NCBI GenBank assembly: GCA_012932865.1
Contig: SAXG01000076.1
Location: 124,001-188,000 of the forward strand
Direction of reading: 5' to 3'
Origin: Amylostereum areolatum
Lineage: Eukaryota; Basidiomycota; Agaricomycetes; Russulales; Stereaceae
DNA: 64,000 nt
Part shown: positions 12,397 through 24,982 of the stretch, piece by piece
Position numbering within the stretch: the stretch's first letter is position 1
Layout of the letters: every line of letters starts with the position of its first letter
The notes under the pieces: model-generated
The model's database searches: none
Seen by the model: only the letters and a program-made list of their open reading frames with translations
What the model was told of the DNA's origin: nothing
Translations under genes and position numbers: made by a program

Positions 12397-13366
12397 GCGG
12401 CCCTCCTCCCGTCTGCTCTCGATCTCTTTCTTTTCTGTCTCTTTCGTTTGATGGTGTATTTGTTTGCCTCCTCTGTTTCCCTTTCCTCCACGATTCCCCT
12501 CGCTCGCCTCTGGACTGCGCGATACCAGGGGGTACCCGCGTGCGGGCCCACCCCTCCGACGCTCCTTTACGGCTGGATTCGACTTGACCTGATTTGACTT
12601 TTTTTTAACGCGCTCCACACTTTTTACGGCCTCCTTACGACGCAATTCTTTCTGTATTATTATCGCATCTACGCATCAACCCCTCACTGTCTCGCACACC
12701 ACATCTGTATCGGATATTTGTCGTATAGAGCTCTTTTACGTTTGTTAACGTTACTTAGTACTCAGCTGATTATTGTAGCTTTCCCTTGCGGAACTTCAAT
12801 GTTGATTTCATTGAAGCATGGGCATTGCATCGGCGGACTCAGAGCTAGCAAGTCACTGGTGTATGTAGACTTCCCGTTATCAGCTATCAAAGATCTTATC
12901 TTCTAAGTATATCTCGGTTTACGTGCTTTGCTTTACTTATCTGATCAGACTTCGCGCCCCATGAACTGGAACCAGAGTTTGACGACGCTGTGACAGAATG
13001 ATACTCTCCAATGCCTTCAAGCAGTGTCGGAACACGTTTAGCGTCCGGTCTTTGAAACTGCGGAGGCTGGACACCCAAAGTAAGCAACTCTCTTCAGCCA
13101 CTGGCACTAATAGTCGTCTGATGACACTCGGAAAACGTTAGGAACACTCCTGTCGAACGGGTGCCCACAGGTTCTCATAGGCTTACTCAAGCTCTCCCGG
13201 AATTGAATAAATAGGATGATGATACTGACATTTGGCCGCCGCCCTGATACGCCAGTGCTCCGAACTCAGGCTGCCCTTTTGCTTCCAGCCCCTTCATGTA
13301 ACACGGGCGTGCTCTGTCGCTCGACTGGGGCCCCAGGTCATCTCAATGAATCTCCTCGCTTCTATC
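12397..13366. other. Intergenic region between the exporter and formin-like gene
   Basis: About 970 bp. It starts with a T-rich stretch downstream of the exporter stop, likely its 3' UTR. The rest has only short open frames. The last 200 bp presumably hold the promoter of the formin-like gene; an AATAAATAGG stretch at about 13205-13214 is the only TATA-like element seen. Confidence 0.45.
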
Positions 13367-16300
13367 ATGAGCTTCTGGAGGCGAAAGCCGAAGTCTAAAG
13401 CGTCCTCTGGTGCCAGTATGTCACCCCTTCCCCTGCCAGTGAGTTGTGATAGTGTAATCACCTGCCAGCGCATCCTTATTTCTCGCTCAGGTTACGCCGA
13501 CACGCGCAGGTGCTCAGACTACCTGGTCACCCTCCTCAAGTCCGAGACGTGAAACAGATAGCAGTCAGCGTGAGGATCGAGGGCGTTCGAAGGCGAGACT
13601 GAGCGTCAGCACGCCGCCTGCGGGTTCCCCCGCTTCCCCTCATGGCAACCCATCGTCTCCTACACTTCGAACGCCACATCCTCCCGAGGAGCCCCTGCGC
13701 TCTCATGCCTCCGGTCGCGTCTCGCCAAATGGTCAATCCCCCGTACGAACGCCTGGAACACCAACTTCTCAGGACCCCCGACGCTCCCGGGTAGGACGAA
13801 AACATAGCAAGTCAGTCGATGCCGGACGAGGTACCTTCAAAAGCATGCAGGACCGGCATGCATCGGAGACGAGGACTCGAAGTCGCTCTACAGACCTTCC
13901 AGAAAGGAATCGTGCTGGGGAATCCCCTTACGTGAAAACGGGGAGAGGGCGCCCTGCATATCCAGGCGCAACGCTGTCCGTGGAATATACGCGCAGGAGC
14001 CGCTCTTCGGACGATGATGCTGACAGGAGCTATGCGTCAGGCGCAGGCGCACGCCGAAGCCACTCCGCGGATTCGCGGCGCCATGGTCGAGATGGCCAGC
14101 ATCGCGTCGCTCCCTCCACCAGTGCCGATCCCTCTTCGTTCGAACCTTCGAGCCCACTTGTTTGGAGACCAATCGCCAGGAGTCAGCCCTTCTCTGCTCT
14201 TCACGACGCACGTTCTTCCCCCTCTCCGTCACCCGGTGCTAGTGGTTCAGACCTGCCATCACATCATGCACTCTCATCATCATCCGGCGCGGCGAAATCC
14301 AGATCGCGGCAGCGGGAGCTTCGTGGACAACGAGCTAAAGCGTCGAGGATCGGTCACGGGCCCGTGCATGCGAGCAGTCGTAAACAGACTCGGAGAGGTC
14401 CCAAAGGCTCCCCTGAGCTATACGTACAGTTGTTGAACGATACCATTTCTGTCGGCGAAGCCAAAGACCTTCTTGGCATATTGCAGCGCAACAAGAAGTA
14501 CGTCAATGCTCTTACACCTCGACATACGTCTATGCCCTTACCCAGACCATCCGCTTCATATAGCTGGATGCAGCATTTTGTCCGAATTTCTGGCACGCCA
14601 GCGTTGGGAGACGCCTTGGAGCGCTTCAGCGACAAGCGCTCGCCGTGGTGCGAATGGCTCGTTCATCACGCCACTACATTCAGATTTTTATCGCCAGTTA
14701 TGACAGGAGATCGGAAGAGCACCATACCTTAGAACAGACGTTATTAAACTGCGTGGACTCTATCATGCGTATTCCCGTAAGTGTCTGCCCCCGTTACGCC
14801 GCGAAATAGGTCTAAACCCACCTTTATTCATAGGCCAACATAAGCCAAATCGAGGTTCATGAAGGCATCGTGGACCGGATCGCCTTATCACTGTCCTCCC
14901 CGCACATTTTCACTCGCACACTCGTCGTCAAAATTCTGTTGGCGTTTGTGGAGTGGGAGGAAGGGAAAGCCACGAACATTGTCTTGTCCGCCCTGGCATC
15001 CCTTACAGCGAATGTGTCGGGAGGGAACTCTCCATACGCGTATTGGTTCAAGACTACGAGGATGACGTTATCGGGAGGTGTTGAAGTCTGCCGTGCTGGG
15101 GAGTGGAACGAGGTCAAGAAAACCTACAAGGATTACGCGGTAAGTTCCGGGGACTGGCGAGAGAGGGCGCTTTTTCTAACGCTTTATCGTACTTCAGCTT
15201 CAAAGTTTGCTCTTAGTCAAGGCCATGCTGGAGAATGTGACCGACGACTTGTGGATGCGTATACAGCGCCGTACCTCCATGGACAGCCATGGCCTCGAAC
15301 GCATCATCATACTGTCCCGAGCCCTCAACGCTCAGGATGGCGGTCTGGATCAGGTGCTGTCTCTGCTCAAAAAACAAAAGGCTTCCGATGAATGGGATCG
15401 CCAGGCGCGTGAGGTCGGATCGTCGCCTTCGAGCAAATACCACCAGATCGAACAGCAGACCTATTCGGACATCCTAGACGATATTTTCAACATCGAGGAC
15501 ATCTACGTCACGCTTCAAGAACAAACGGACGATGCCCAAGCTCAAGAGCATCTCCTCTCCGTCGTTCAGCGTCTTCTCTTAATCCCCGAAGAGAACTCCG
15601 CGCTGGTCTTTCAACTCATCAAACACCTCGTTGCAGACGCCTCCACGGAAGCGGAGCCCGACGACGAGTGGGAAGAGCGCCGGCTCGACTACGTTAGCCC
15701 TGTCGGGCGCTTGACACGCGCTGCGCGGACAGAGAGAAGGATATCCCGTGCTCCTGCCGCTCACAGGTCCACCTCCGTGCCGCGCCAGAGGGTCCACCGC
15801 CGTCCATCGAAGAGGTTCACGGGCTTTATCGCCAGTCTCCAGAAGAGTTTGTACGACTCCCGTCGGCACGCGGGCCAATTGGAGAAGCAACTCGAGAAGG
15901 AAGCCAGGCGACACGAACAAGAAATCTCCGCACACAAGGTCCAATGGGATGAACAGCAAGCCGGATACGAGGACAAAGTACTCAAGTTGAAGGAGGAAAT
16001 GGACTGGCTCCTTCGTACTCTGGATGACGTCGAGAATGCCCTCAGCGATGCCCTCGCAAAAGACACCATAGACAAAGACAAGCTGGCCGCCATCCTCCAC
16101 CATCTCCAGCAAGTTTGGGGCGAAGGTTCCGACGATACTACCATATACCCGGTACCTTCGTCGAACAGGTTAGCGGCGGGGATGTTGACCTCATTTTCTT
16201 CCGGCACTATAGTCAACAATGCTCTCGACAACAAGGCTGACCTGCTCATCGAAGCAGAGAAGATAGATAAGGCGGAGACCAAGCTTCGGGCCCTTCAAAT

Positions 16301-16421
16301 GCAGCGCCAGCTGAAGTCGGCCCGAGGACTTGTGCGTAACGTTATTCAGAAGGCACTCTTGTTACACCGAGGCATTCATGACAGAGCACTGGTGTCTCCC
16401 TATGGCAATCATTACATTTGA
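13367..16421 (+). CDS. Formin-like protein lacking FH1 and FH2
   Basis: Six exons (introns 13439-13490, 14498-14563, 14648-14706, 14777-14833, 15140-15197) sum to 920 codons. The ATG at 13367 has A at -3; an in-frame ATG lies at 13346. The product starts MSFWRRKPKSK, followed by about 280 Ser/Arg/Pro-rich residues. The GBD/FH3 region follows: NDTISVGEAKDLLGILQRN, WMQHFVRISGTPALGDALE, HTLEQTLLNCVDSIMRIP, SGGNSPYAYWFKT and SLLLVKAMLENVTDDLWMRI. The C-terminal third is a charged coiled coil (about residues 680-870). The frame then ends with no poly-proline FH1 and no FH2. It resembles the left-edge formin block for block, with an intron at the matching place before WMQ. It could bind Rho-type GTPases or the full formin without nucleating actin; that role is inference. 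Confidence 0.75.
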
Positions 16422-17623
16422 ACTTACAATACGTATATGTGCTCGTGGAAGGACAAACGCGTAACCTATGCTTATACTTATACTACTTAGCAGCGCGACG
16501 ACAGGATAACCGTACTGAGACCCTTGTCCGATGCACCGCGTTTAAACTTTGGCTGGCCAAGAGACGGTGGTGATGTAGGAGCCCGAATCGACATGACCTT
16601 ATTGAAACTTGCAGATGAATTCGCAACAATTCGAACGATCGGTAATAAGCATCGGAGGGTGGGGGAAATGGACAACTACGCACCAAGGAAAGTATTACAT
16701 CCCTTGTTTCCTTGGTCAGTCATCCAGACATCGGAGCCCAGTGTGTCGGCCCAGCGCGGCAAGATTGCTCAACAAAAAGCGTAGAGCAGGACTGTCATTG
16801 ATTTATAAGGGGTACGATTCAAAGTAATGTCCTGTATGTCGAACATGGTCAGTGTCTGCGAACTGCTCAGCGTTTCGACCAGATCTCACCATTGTTGCAG
16901 AGCTCCAAGCGGCGAGCCTTCGCGGTCTTCATGGCCAGAGAACCCAAGGATAGTCGAAGAGGATATTATGGCACATTAAGACGAGCGACAGGCTAGTGCG
17001 AAAGACTGAAGTGGTTGGAACTTGGAACTTGAAGGATGTAGTGGCTGGAAGTTCGAGGAGGCCAGAGGAGGCCGGCGGTCGGGTTAGGCGCCCGCGCTGG
17101 CCGCGCCGTGTCACGTGCAAATGGACTCACTCCGCGCAGCTCCGACGTTTTCGTTCTATGAATCTATCTTCTCTCCAACTTCTTCTCGTTCCATCGTCGT
17201 CGAGTCTTGCGTCGTACCATCTCGCCGTCATACCCATATCGACACTTCTTACCCTTGAAATCAGCAGCTCAGATGGATCAATCACTATCTTCCAGACCCT
17301 TCAAGTTTTCAACAGCGCCGCTCCGGGACCCTTCGCGTCGTGGGCCATGATCTGACGGTATTCTCGTCTCGTTGAACATCAAGTCCAGCTGTGCTTCCTT
17401 GGAACATCCGACATACCCGCCAGGTAAAGGTATATGTACAACATCAAACGGCTCATACACCCCCATCACGCTTCCCTCTCTTTCGCTTCCCCTTCGTCTC
17501 TCTCTTTTTATCTCTATTTCTCCTTCGTCCCCCCTTCTTTTCCTATCCTGCCAGTTTTTATTTTATTTTCAGCTTTGTCCATCCCCCCTCTGAACTTCAA
17601 TTTACGATCCACTCATTCATTCC
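16422..17623. other. Intergenic region with pyrimidine-rich promoter tract
   Basis: About 1.2 kb without a supported gene. Positions 17460-17580 are a long C/T-rich tract directly before the mucin-like gene, a pattern often seen upstream of strongly expressed fungal genes. A GAGGAGGCCAGAGGAGGCCGG run near 17054-17075 is a small direct repeat. Confidence 0.45.
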
Positions 17624-19650
17624 ATGCACGTCAACTTATCTATTCTCTCTCTCGCCTTATTCTCGCAGGGTGTACTTGTGCATGCTGCTCCTTACAAGCA
17701 ATTGTACGAGCCTACGTCCGTCCGTCTTCTCCTCTCTTTTACTGCCCTCACTCACTGTTATTCAGGTACGCGCCTGACGCGCCAACCGGCGACGTAGTAA
17801 TCTATGAGTCTGTCGGCGTCGTCATCGAATATAGCCAGGAAGAGGATGCGACGGTTTATAGAGACCACACCGTCACTGTGCCATCGTATATGACGGTCAT
17901 GGTGACAGCCACGAAGTCCGCTTCCCCCACGCCGATCGGCGCGACGACTAGAAAACCCACCTCCTCCCCAGAACCCTCGCCAGTGTCGAGAACTTCGACC
18001 ACTGAAAGTCACCTGCGGTCGGGCTCTGCATCATCGTCCACTGCGAAGGAACACGAGACCGGGACAGGATCCGCCACGCCATCTGCTCCCATTTCCTCCA
18101 AATCACCATCATCGAGGGCGTCGGCTACGAAGACGAGCCTTCATTCGTCCACCGTGCCATCGTCCACAGAGAAAGAGCGCGAAACGGAAACCGGGTCTCT
18201 CGCATCATCCACGCCGACGATGAAGACTTCGGCGCCTTCTCCCCTATCCTCGACGCAATCCGGTACCCCTTCCACCGGCCTTTCCGCGCACTCCTCCGCG
18301 TCCGCTTCGTCGACCATAAGGGACTCGCATCCGCGCTCAAGCTCATCCACCGTCTCTGCGAGCTCGAGCTCGACGTACAGCCCCCGCTCGTCGACGCCTT
18401 CCCCCTCGAAGAGCAGTGGCCGTCCCTCGTCATCGCGTGCGAGAACCCAGACCCCGTCTACCTCGCCCGGCCCAAGAACGAAGAGCAGATCTCCGTCCTC
18501 TGCCACGACGAAGGTCCGCTCATCGTCCCCGCCGTCGTCTACATCGGAGAAAGGAGGCTCCGAAAAGCCAAGGCCCTCTACGACAGGAAAGCCGCAGTCC
18601 TCCACGCCTTCGTCATCCATGGAACCAAAAACCCGTACCCGCACATCGCCCTCTACCGAGAAGCCCAAAACATCGACGACAACGAGGGCAAAATCCGCTG
18701 CGGAACCGTCCTCCACGAAGAAACCGAACACGAGCTTGGGGGCACATTCAAAGGCGCCAAGCGCCTCTCCGCCGTCGGCGACAGGCGAGAAGCCTCCCAC
18801 AGGACCGTCACCGACGAAAGGATCGGGTCCACAATCTACGCAACCCACGGACGGAAAATCCCCGTCAGGCGAGGACGATCCTGCGGATACCAAACCGGGC
18901 GCCACGCAATCGCCGTCAAGCGGGAAGGAGGGCTCAGCGCCCCCAAGGACGAAGACGTCGAACAAGACGAGTTCGCCGCCCACGCCCTCGTCGAAGACGA
19001 GCCCGACTTCACCGGGATCGAGCAGTGCACCCTCCCATGGAACGCCGCCAGGGTCTTCCCCCCCATCATCCGCAAAGCCCGGCCCAGGGTCTTCTCCCGG
19101 TGGCACACCTCCTGCGGGGACCACGGGCTCCTCGTCTCCATCGTCTGGGGGGCCTGATTCTGACTCGCCACCCAAAGGCACGACACCGAAAGGCTCGTCA
19201 GGTTCGCCGCCGCCGCCGCCGCCTGGGACAGATCCATCCTCGAATGGAGCTCCACCGTCCTCGTCGTCTCCGGGCACAAAAGGCCCTGGGTCGTCGCCTG
19301 GAAGCAGCCCGTCAAAGAGTAACCCCCCGAAACAAGGCTCCCCGTCGTCCACGAAGGCGAGGCCGAGTTCATCCGCGCGTCCCGCCACGACCAAACCGAA
19401 GCCTTCCTCGACGAAACCGTCTAAGCCCGTCGCTACGACTAGCCTGGTGCCTGCCACCACCTCGTCGTCGACGCCGCCCTCCCCAACGACGACTTCGAGT
19501 CCTTCTCCTCCACCACCACCACCACCGCCGCCGCCGCCGCCGCCGATGACTTCCAGCTCACCTCCTGCATCGTCGCCTACACACCCCGGGATCCCCTACC
19601 ACTACGGTCCCTTCCCGTCGCGTTCAGATTCGGAGGTCCTTGATTCCTGA
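17624..19650 (+). CDS. Secreted Ser/Thr/Pro-rich mucin-like protein
   Basis: Two exons (intron 17704-17765, 62 nt) give 654 residues. The first exon encodes a clear signal peptide (MHVNLSILSLALFSQGVLVH, cleavage expected near HAA). A short folded-looking segment follows: GDVVIYESVGVVIEYSQEED, then a TVYRDHTVTVPSYMTVMVTA-like strand. From about residue 75 to the end the protein is almost wholly Ser, Thr, Pro, Gly and Lys, with repeated PSS, SSTKKP and PPP runs and a run of more than ten prolines near 19515-19540. This is typical of heavily O-glycosylated cell-wall or matrix proteins. No GPI-type hydrophobic tail is seen; it ends PFPSRSDSEVLDS. An upstream in-frame ATG at 17434 is rejected because it lacks the signal peptide. 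Confidence 0.78.
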
Positions 19651-19960
19651 GAAGGACTGCATGTTTATTGTGTCGCGTTCAGATTCGAAAAATATTTCAA
19701 TGGATGGGATGAGGAGTTAGGCCGGTTAGGAGCTGGGGGGTGTTGTTACCTTGCAGGAAAGTAAATCATCCCACGTCGGACTGCGATTTATGAATATGGG
19801 AGGTGACAAGTAGGCGTGAATCGAAGATGCTCTGCATGTAGCGGTCGACTGGTACATCTAATTTACAGGCAGAAGAGATCATTTAACAACGGACGGTATT
19901 TACGCTCGCGCTTTTTTCGCGAGGACCGTCAGTACCATCATCTGGATCTACCCCCCGAAA
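19651..19960. other. Gap between convergent genes
   Basis: About 310 bp between the mucin-like gene and the minus-strand hypothetical gene, presumably 3' UTRs and terminators of both. Nothing else is seen. Confidence 0.45.
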
Positions 19961-20709
19961 TCAGAATCCCCATCCTAACCCATGCCCGAACATCTTAGTC
20001 CAGATCGCGCGCAACTCAAAGACCCCATACAATTCTCCCGCCCCACCACGACGGTCACTGGGAAGATGTGGGTCCGTACGCGGCGCGGCGTCGATATCAT
20101 GGACGACTCGCAACCGAGGTGGAGGGGGCGCTCGTACGCGAATATGGAGTAGAAAATACGACCCGGTGGTGATCCCAAGCTCGTCCAAAACCTCGAACGG
20201 GTCCGCGGCAACATCCTCGGCGACTGGAAATACGACCCGGTAGTCTCCTATATCCACCTCGCACTGCGGTCCCAGCACACCAAGAAACGTGGCTCCGCGC
20301 TCACCGCATCGGTGTCTGACCCATCACCGTCAAAGAAAAACCAATCATCATACAGAGAATCCTCTCTTCCAGATGCGAAACTCAAGTCACCCGCACGGTC
20401 CGAAACAACCAAAATATCTCCTCGCCCTCCGATCCCCTTGCCAAAGCATCCACCGCCGTTGTGGTGCCTTCCGTCACTCGTAAAGCGACTTCCAGCGTGA
20501 CAGTCCAGCCCAGACCCACCACGAGCCCACGCCGACGACCAGCTCACTCTTCGACGCGATATGTACGGATAGAAAGACTTACAACAAGGATATACAACGG
20601 CTGGCACGCTGTGGAGTTTCCGGGTTTCTAAGCAGACGTTTTGACTCTTGAGGACGGCTGTCATCGGCGATTCAGAGATCCTTGGATGGTATAATTCATT
20701 GGTCGACAT
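19961..20709 (-). CDS. Small hypothetical protein
   Basis: I do not recognise it. The ATG is at 20709. A 41-nt intron (20304-20264, GTGAGC...CCGCAG) joins two open pieces into 235 codons ending at 19961. The second exon reads like a folded protein (CEVDIGDYRVVFPVAEDVAA, FEVLDELGITTGSYFLLHI). The middle of exon 1 is Gly/Arg-rich and may hide another intron after PAVVYPC, where a GTAAGT occurs. No signal peptide or membrane helix is seen. Confidence is limited because 41 nt is short even for this genome. Confidence 0.38.
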
Positions 20710-20995
20710 AGTTTGGCCGCATAGCAGGAATGAAGGCGAACGAGAGTAGCCGAGAGGCGGACGGGCACCGAGAGGACGCTGGATGGCAGAAGGTCAACCG
20801 GTCAAGGGATTGAAGGAACTGCATCCCGAGGAAGCAAGAATTCGAACTCCGCGTCGGGCCTCGTGTTCGCCCCACTGCCTACTGCCCACTGCCTCTCTCG
20901 AGTATCGTTGTACTCGCACCTCTACATCCTCTGTGCTCTACATCTTGTCTATCACTCAAAATCAAAATCTCATTCTAAAGCTCCAGCAATCCTCG

Positions 20996-23900
20996 ATGAC
21001 TTCCATCCAGATCGGGTGTGTGCCTTATCGCGACGGGGCAACCGACACCGAACTCAGTTCAACTCACGTCTTTGCAGCGACCCGGTACCTCCCAGCGCGC
21101 AACCCCAGGACGACAGAGGAGCTCTCGTCGATATAACCGTGAATAGTACGTGAACCAGACAGAATATCATATCTGCGAGATCATTCAACTGAGCGACGTG
21201 TTCAGGACTCTTTGCGAGTTCTCTTCCCAAGGTCTCAAAGATTATGAAAGTGATACCGAGGGACGTGTACTGTTCAATCAACGTGGGAGGCATTGTTCAA
21301 TCCACGGAATGTGTCGATGCACGTACAGACGTAGTATGGCCTGATGTGAACCTTCACTTGTACGTCCGTCGTTTCCCATCAAATTTTTCTTGCTCGTTTA
21401 CCCGATATTCGTAGTGCCAGAGTTGCACGTTCTTCTGTATTCAAGGTGGAACTCTTCATTCGTCGCCATCGACGCGCCGACGAGTCGCTCGGGTACTTTG
21501 AAGCACCTCTCGCATCCCTCGTTGAAGAGACGCGCAACGAACCGCGTATGTCTACTTGCACTTCTTCCTGCTTGGTAAAAGGAAACATACTTTCCGTTTC
21601 AGACCACAGCCACGACCTTGCCGGGTCCTTATCAGGCGCCAAGATTATTTTCAATTTCAGCGTACAGCCATCTCTGCAAGACCCCGTACGGTCTTTACCT
21701 CCTTTCAATGATACAATCAGAGCCAGTGCCGAGCCAGAGCAAGCCCTTGCCACTGCGAACGCACCGATTCACCCATCGCAATCCCCACCCGGTGTCTTCA
21801 GCACCGCCGATACATCTGCGAACATGCCTGGCGAAGCTTTGCTTTCCGCTACCGCCGTGTTAGACCATATGCACGTTGCACACACTTCTGTGGAATCAGC
21901 CGCCGTAGCGATGAACAAGGCAACGACTATCTTTGGAGGCACGCAAACTGCCATCGACGTACTGGATCCATTGTTGTCCAAGATCAACATCTTCACGGGT
22001 GTTGTCGATAAGATCGCGGAAGTGCGTATTCTACTGTTAGTAACTGTCGCAGACGCTCAGGATTGGCGCTTTCGCAGGTACACCCATATGCAAAAATGGC
22101 GTGGAGTATCTTGTCTGCGGCGAAGAAGGTATGCTATGTGTTAGGTTACTCTCGCACGTATACTCATGTTACATCTTGCAGGTATTCGAGAATCAGGTCG
22201 AACTGGACAAGAACGTGAAGGACCTCCTCGTTGCAATGGATTCCTTCTTTGACATTGTTTCTGATTTGCTCCCCGACATGCTGGACTCGAGTCGCCACCG
22301 TGCGATTGACCTTTCTTCAGGCCGCGAGACTAGCATCCTTGCGCGTATCGCCCAGCAGACCGTTGAGTGCTGCTACTTTATTGAAGAGTACGGGAGTGTC
22401 GAGAGTTTCGGTACGAGCATATCCTGTTCATCTGCGCGTATACCGGTTCCTAACTGGATGAACAGCTCGCCGCACTGCCAAACACACGCTCTCAGACACT
22501 AAAGCAAAAGTGGACGAATACAAATCCGCTCTGGCGCAGCTGAAGGAGGAATTTCATTTGCGCGTGGCGAAGGGCACGCTCCTCGAAGTCACAAATATGT
22601 CCATCACCTTGGCAAGGACTATGGAAACCATGCAAGCCATAGGTCCGGACACTTCCTTTTGCCTCATTTTCATGGCTCTTTGCTAACTCGGTCCATAACC
22701 AGGCGATAATGTAGAGCTGACGAAGCTCACTCATGCTCATGCGGCAGGCATGAACAAGATGAAGAAATGTCTCCCCGGGACGCGCGTCGAAACTCTGAAT
22801 CGCCTCGCGGAATGGATCAACGGTCCTACGGATGAGCGGGTGTGCTTCCTCGTCGGCGGAGCGGGGATGGGCAAGTCTGCCATCGCGCACGCCATCGGAG
22901 ATCGCTTCGACTCCCTCGATCGTCTCGGCGCGTTTTTCTGCTTCGATCGCAACTTTCAAGGCGACCGCCATCCCGAGTCTGTCTTCAGCACCATCGCATG
23001 GAACCTGGCTTGCTGGGATCCCAGTTTCAAACGTGCATTAGCAGACGTCATCACCCGCCGCGGCTCACTCGCCGACACACCCGACATCATCTCCCAATGG
23101 GAGTATCTCGTCGTCGAACCGGCTAAGGCCCTCGCCATCTCCGGCCCTGTCCTCCTCGTCATCGACGCTCTTGACGAGAGTGGCCACAATGGATCACGAC
23201 GACTTCTTCTCTCCTTCTTAACTCAACACGCAATGGATCTACCTCCAAACTTCCGAGTAGTTGTGACATCTCGCCCGGAAACTGATGTCATGGACGCGAT
23301 CCGTACAAAGGGCACACAGGTTCATTGCATGAATTTGGAAGATGAGGTGGCCGAGGCCCAGGAGGATATCATGGTCTACATATGCCATCGCTTTTCCCTA
23401 GTGGATTCTCGGGTCGGGCGTCTGGATGATTCCCATTGCAAAGTGCTAGCAGAGAAGTCGGAAGGTCTCTTTCAGTGGGCATTCACTGCTTGCGAAGTCA
23501 TTCTAGGGCCAAAAATAGCAGGGTTAAAACTAGTAAAACGCTTTGACCGTCTTCTTGGCTCCATCAAACCTACTGGTCTCAAACCCATTGATGCACTTTA
23601 CTCTGGTGCTCTTGCACAAGTCTTTGACCAAGATGATGGTGATGCGATGACCATTTTCTACTCTGTTATGGCACAGGTCTTGAGTGCAGTGGAACCCTTG
23701 TCAGTGAACTCACTAGAAGAAATCCGTCGATGCTGGAGTAATGTCTCTGAGGATGAGGTTAGCTTGGTTGTGCCATTTATGGGAGCTGTTCTCAGTGGAG
23801 CCCTAGATCATGATACTCCAGTTCGACCCTTTCACACATCTTTCCGGGATTTCCTGACAACAAGAGAGCGCAGTGGAATATGGCATGTTGACTATCACCA

Positions 23901-24982
23901 TGGGAACCATATAATGGCTATGGGCTCTATTTGCCTGATGAACTTGAGTTTGCGGTTCAACATTTGTGGACTAGAGACATCATACATCCATAACAAAGAC
24001 ATACCAGATCTAAATAACCGCCTCATGCAAGCTTCATCCCCTGGCCTCCGCTATGCTGCACAATACTGGCAGACTCATCTTATGTCACTGGAAAACACAC
24101 ACCTTTTGGAGGCCTTCTGGACATTCCTGCATGACAAATTTCTTTTCTGGCTAGAACTTTTGAGCCTGATGGGGGAAGTAAAGCAAGCTGGGCGTGCATT
24201 ACATGTTGTGTTTAAATTACTTCAGGTATGGTATTTTATTTGGTGAAGTATTAGCATAGTGGCTCAACATTGCACATATAGAGCACTCAAGAGCCTGATC
24301 TGGTCATATTTGTCCAGGATGCTGAGTGGTTTGTCCGCCGGTTTGGAGGACTAATTGCACAATCTGCACCACATATATATATATCTGCATTACCATTTTC
24401 CCCAACCAGGTCTGTAATACAGAGTCACTATATATCCAGGTTTCCACAGGTTGCAACTATCCACAAAAAGAATTTCACTCAGTCAATGTTTCAGAATGTT
24501 CTTCAAGATAATATATCCCGTGCTAGATGTGTTGCATGGTCACCAGATGGGACCCGGATTGTATCTGGCTTTGAGGAGGCAACTATTCGCATCTGGGATG
24601 CAGAGACGGGGAGAGCGATGTGTGATCCTCTAACAGGCCATACTCAAAGAGTGTTATCTGTTGCCTATTCACCAGATGGCACTCACATTGTCTCTTGTTC
24701 TGATGACTTAACCATCCGCTTATGGGATGCAGAGACAGGGAGAGCAGTGGCACATCCCTTACAAGGCCACACTCGTGGAGTTCACTCTGTTGCCTTTTCA
24801 CCAGATGGCACTCATATTGTGTCTGGCTTAGGGGATTCAACCATTTGCATATGGAATGTAGAGACAGGGAGCATAGTGGGTGATCCTCTGACTGGGGGTC
24901 ATACTGCTCTAATTTCTTCTGTTGCCTATTCTCCAGATGGCACTCACATTGTCTCTGGCTCTTGGGATATGACCCTTCTCAT
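20996..24982 (+). pseudogene. NLR-type receptor, 5' part (C2-like, NACHT, WD40), disrupted
   Basis: Fungal NLRs are cytosolic sensors linked to non-self recognition. Introns (21016-21077, 21146-21205, 21360-21414, 21546-21602, 22022-22077, 22129-22181, 22411-22465, 22643-22702, 24226-24281) join ten exons in frame. An N-terminal C2-like region (VYCSINVGGIVQSTECVDAR, SVFKVELFIRRHRRADE) is followed by a helical linker. NACHT follows at about 22840-23330, with Walker A GGAGMGKSAIA, Walker B VLLVIDALDES and sensor VVTSRPE. WD40 repeats begin at about 24519. In the fourth repeat, after GSWDMTLL, the frame enters an LTR and stops at 25073, so the present product would be 1,187 residues with a 29-residue LTR-encoded tail. 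The remainder lies at 35307-37020; without the insertion the gene is 1,704 codons. Confidence 0.85.
24978..24982. repeat. Target-site duplication, left copy (CTCAT)
   Basis: The five bases CTCAT sit directly before the 5' LTR and recur directly after the 3' LTR. Five bp is usual for Ty3/gypsy integrases. Confidence 0.93.

Noticed and set aside
17434..17700. Upstream start for the mucin-like gene
   Set aside because: The translation of this stretch is a pyrimidine-rich leader. The ATG at 17624 in another frame gives a signal peptide and splices in frame to exon 2.
18141..19460. A 439-codon minus-strand open frame opposite the mucin-like gene
   Set aside because: Its Gly/Asp/Val-rich translation is the mirror of the Ser/Pro codons on the plus strand, and it has no signal, domain or splice support.
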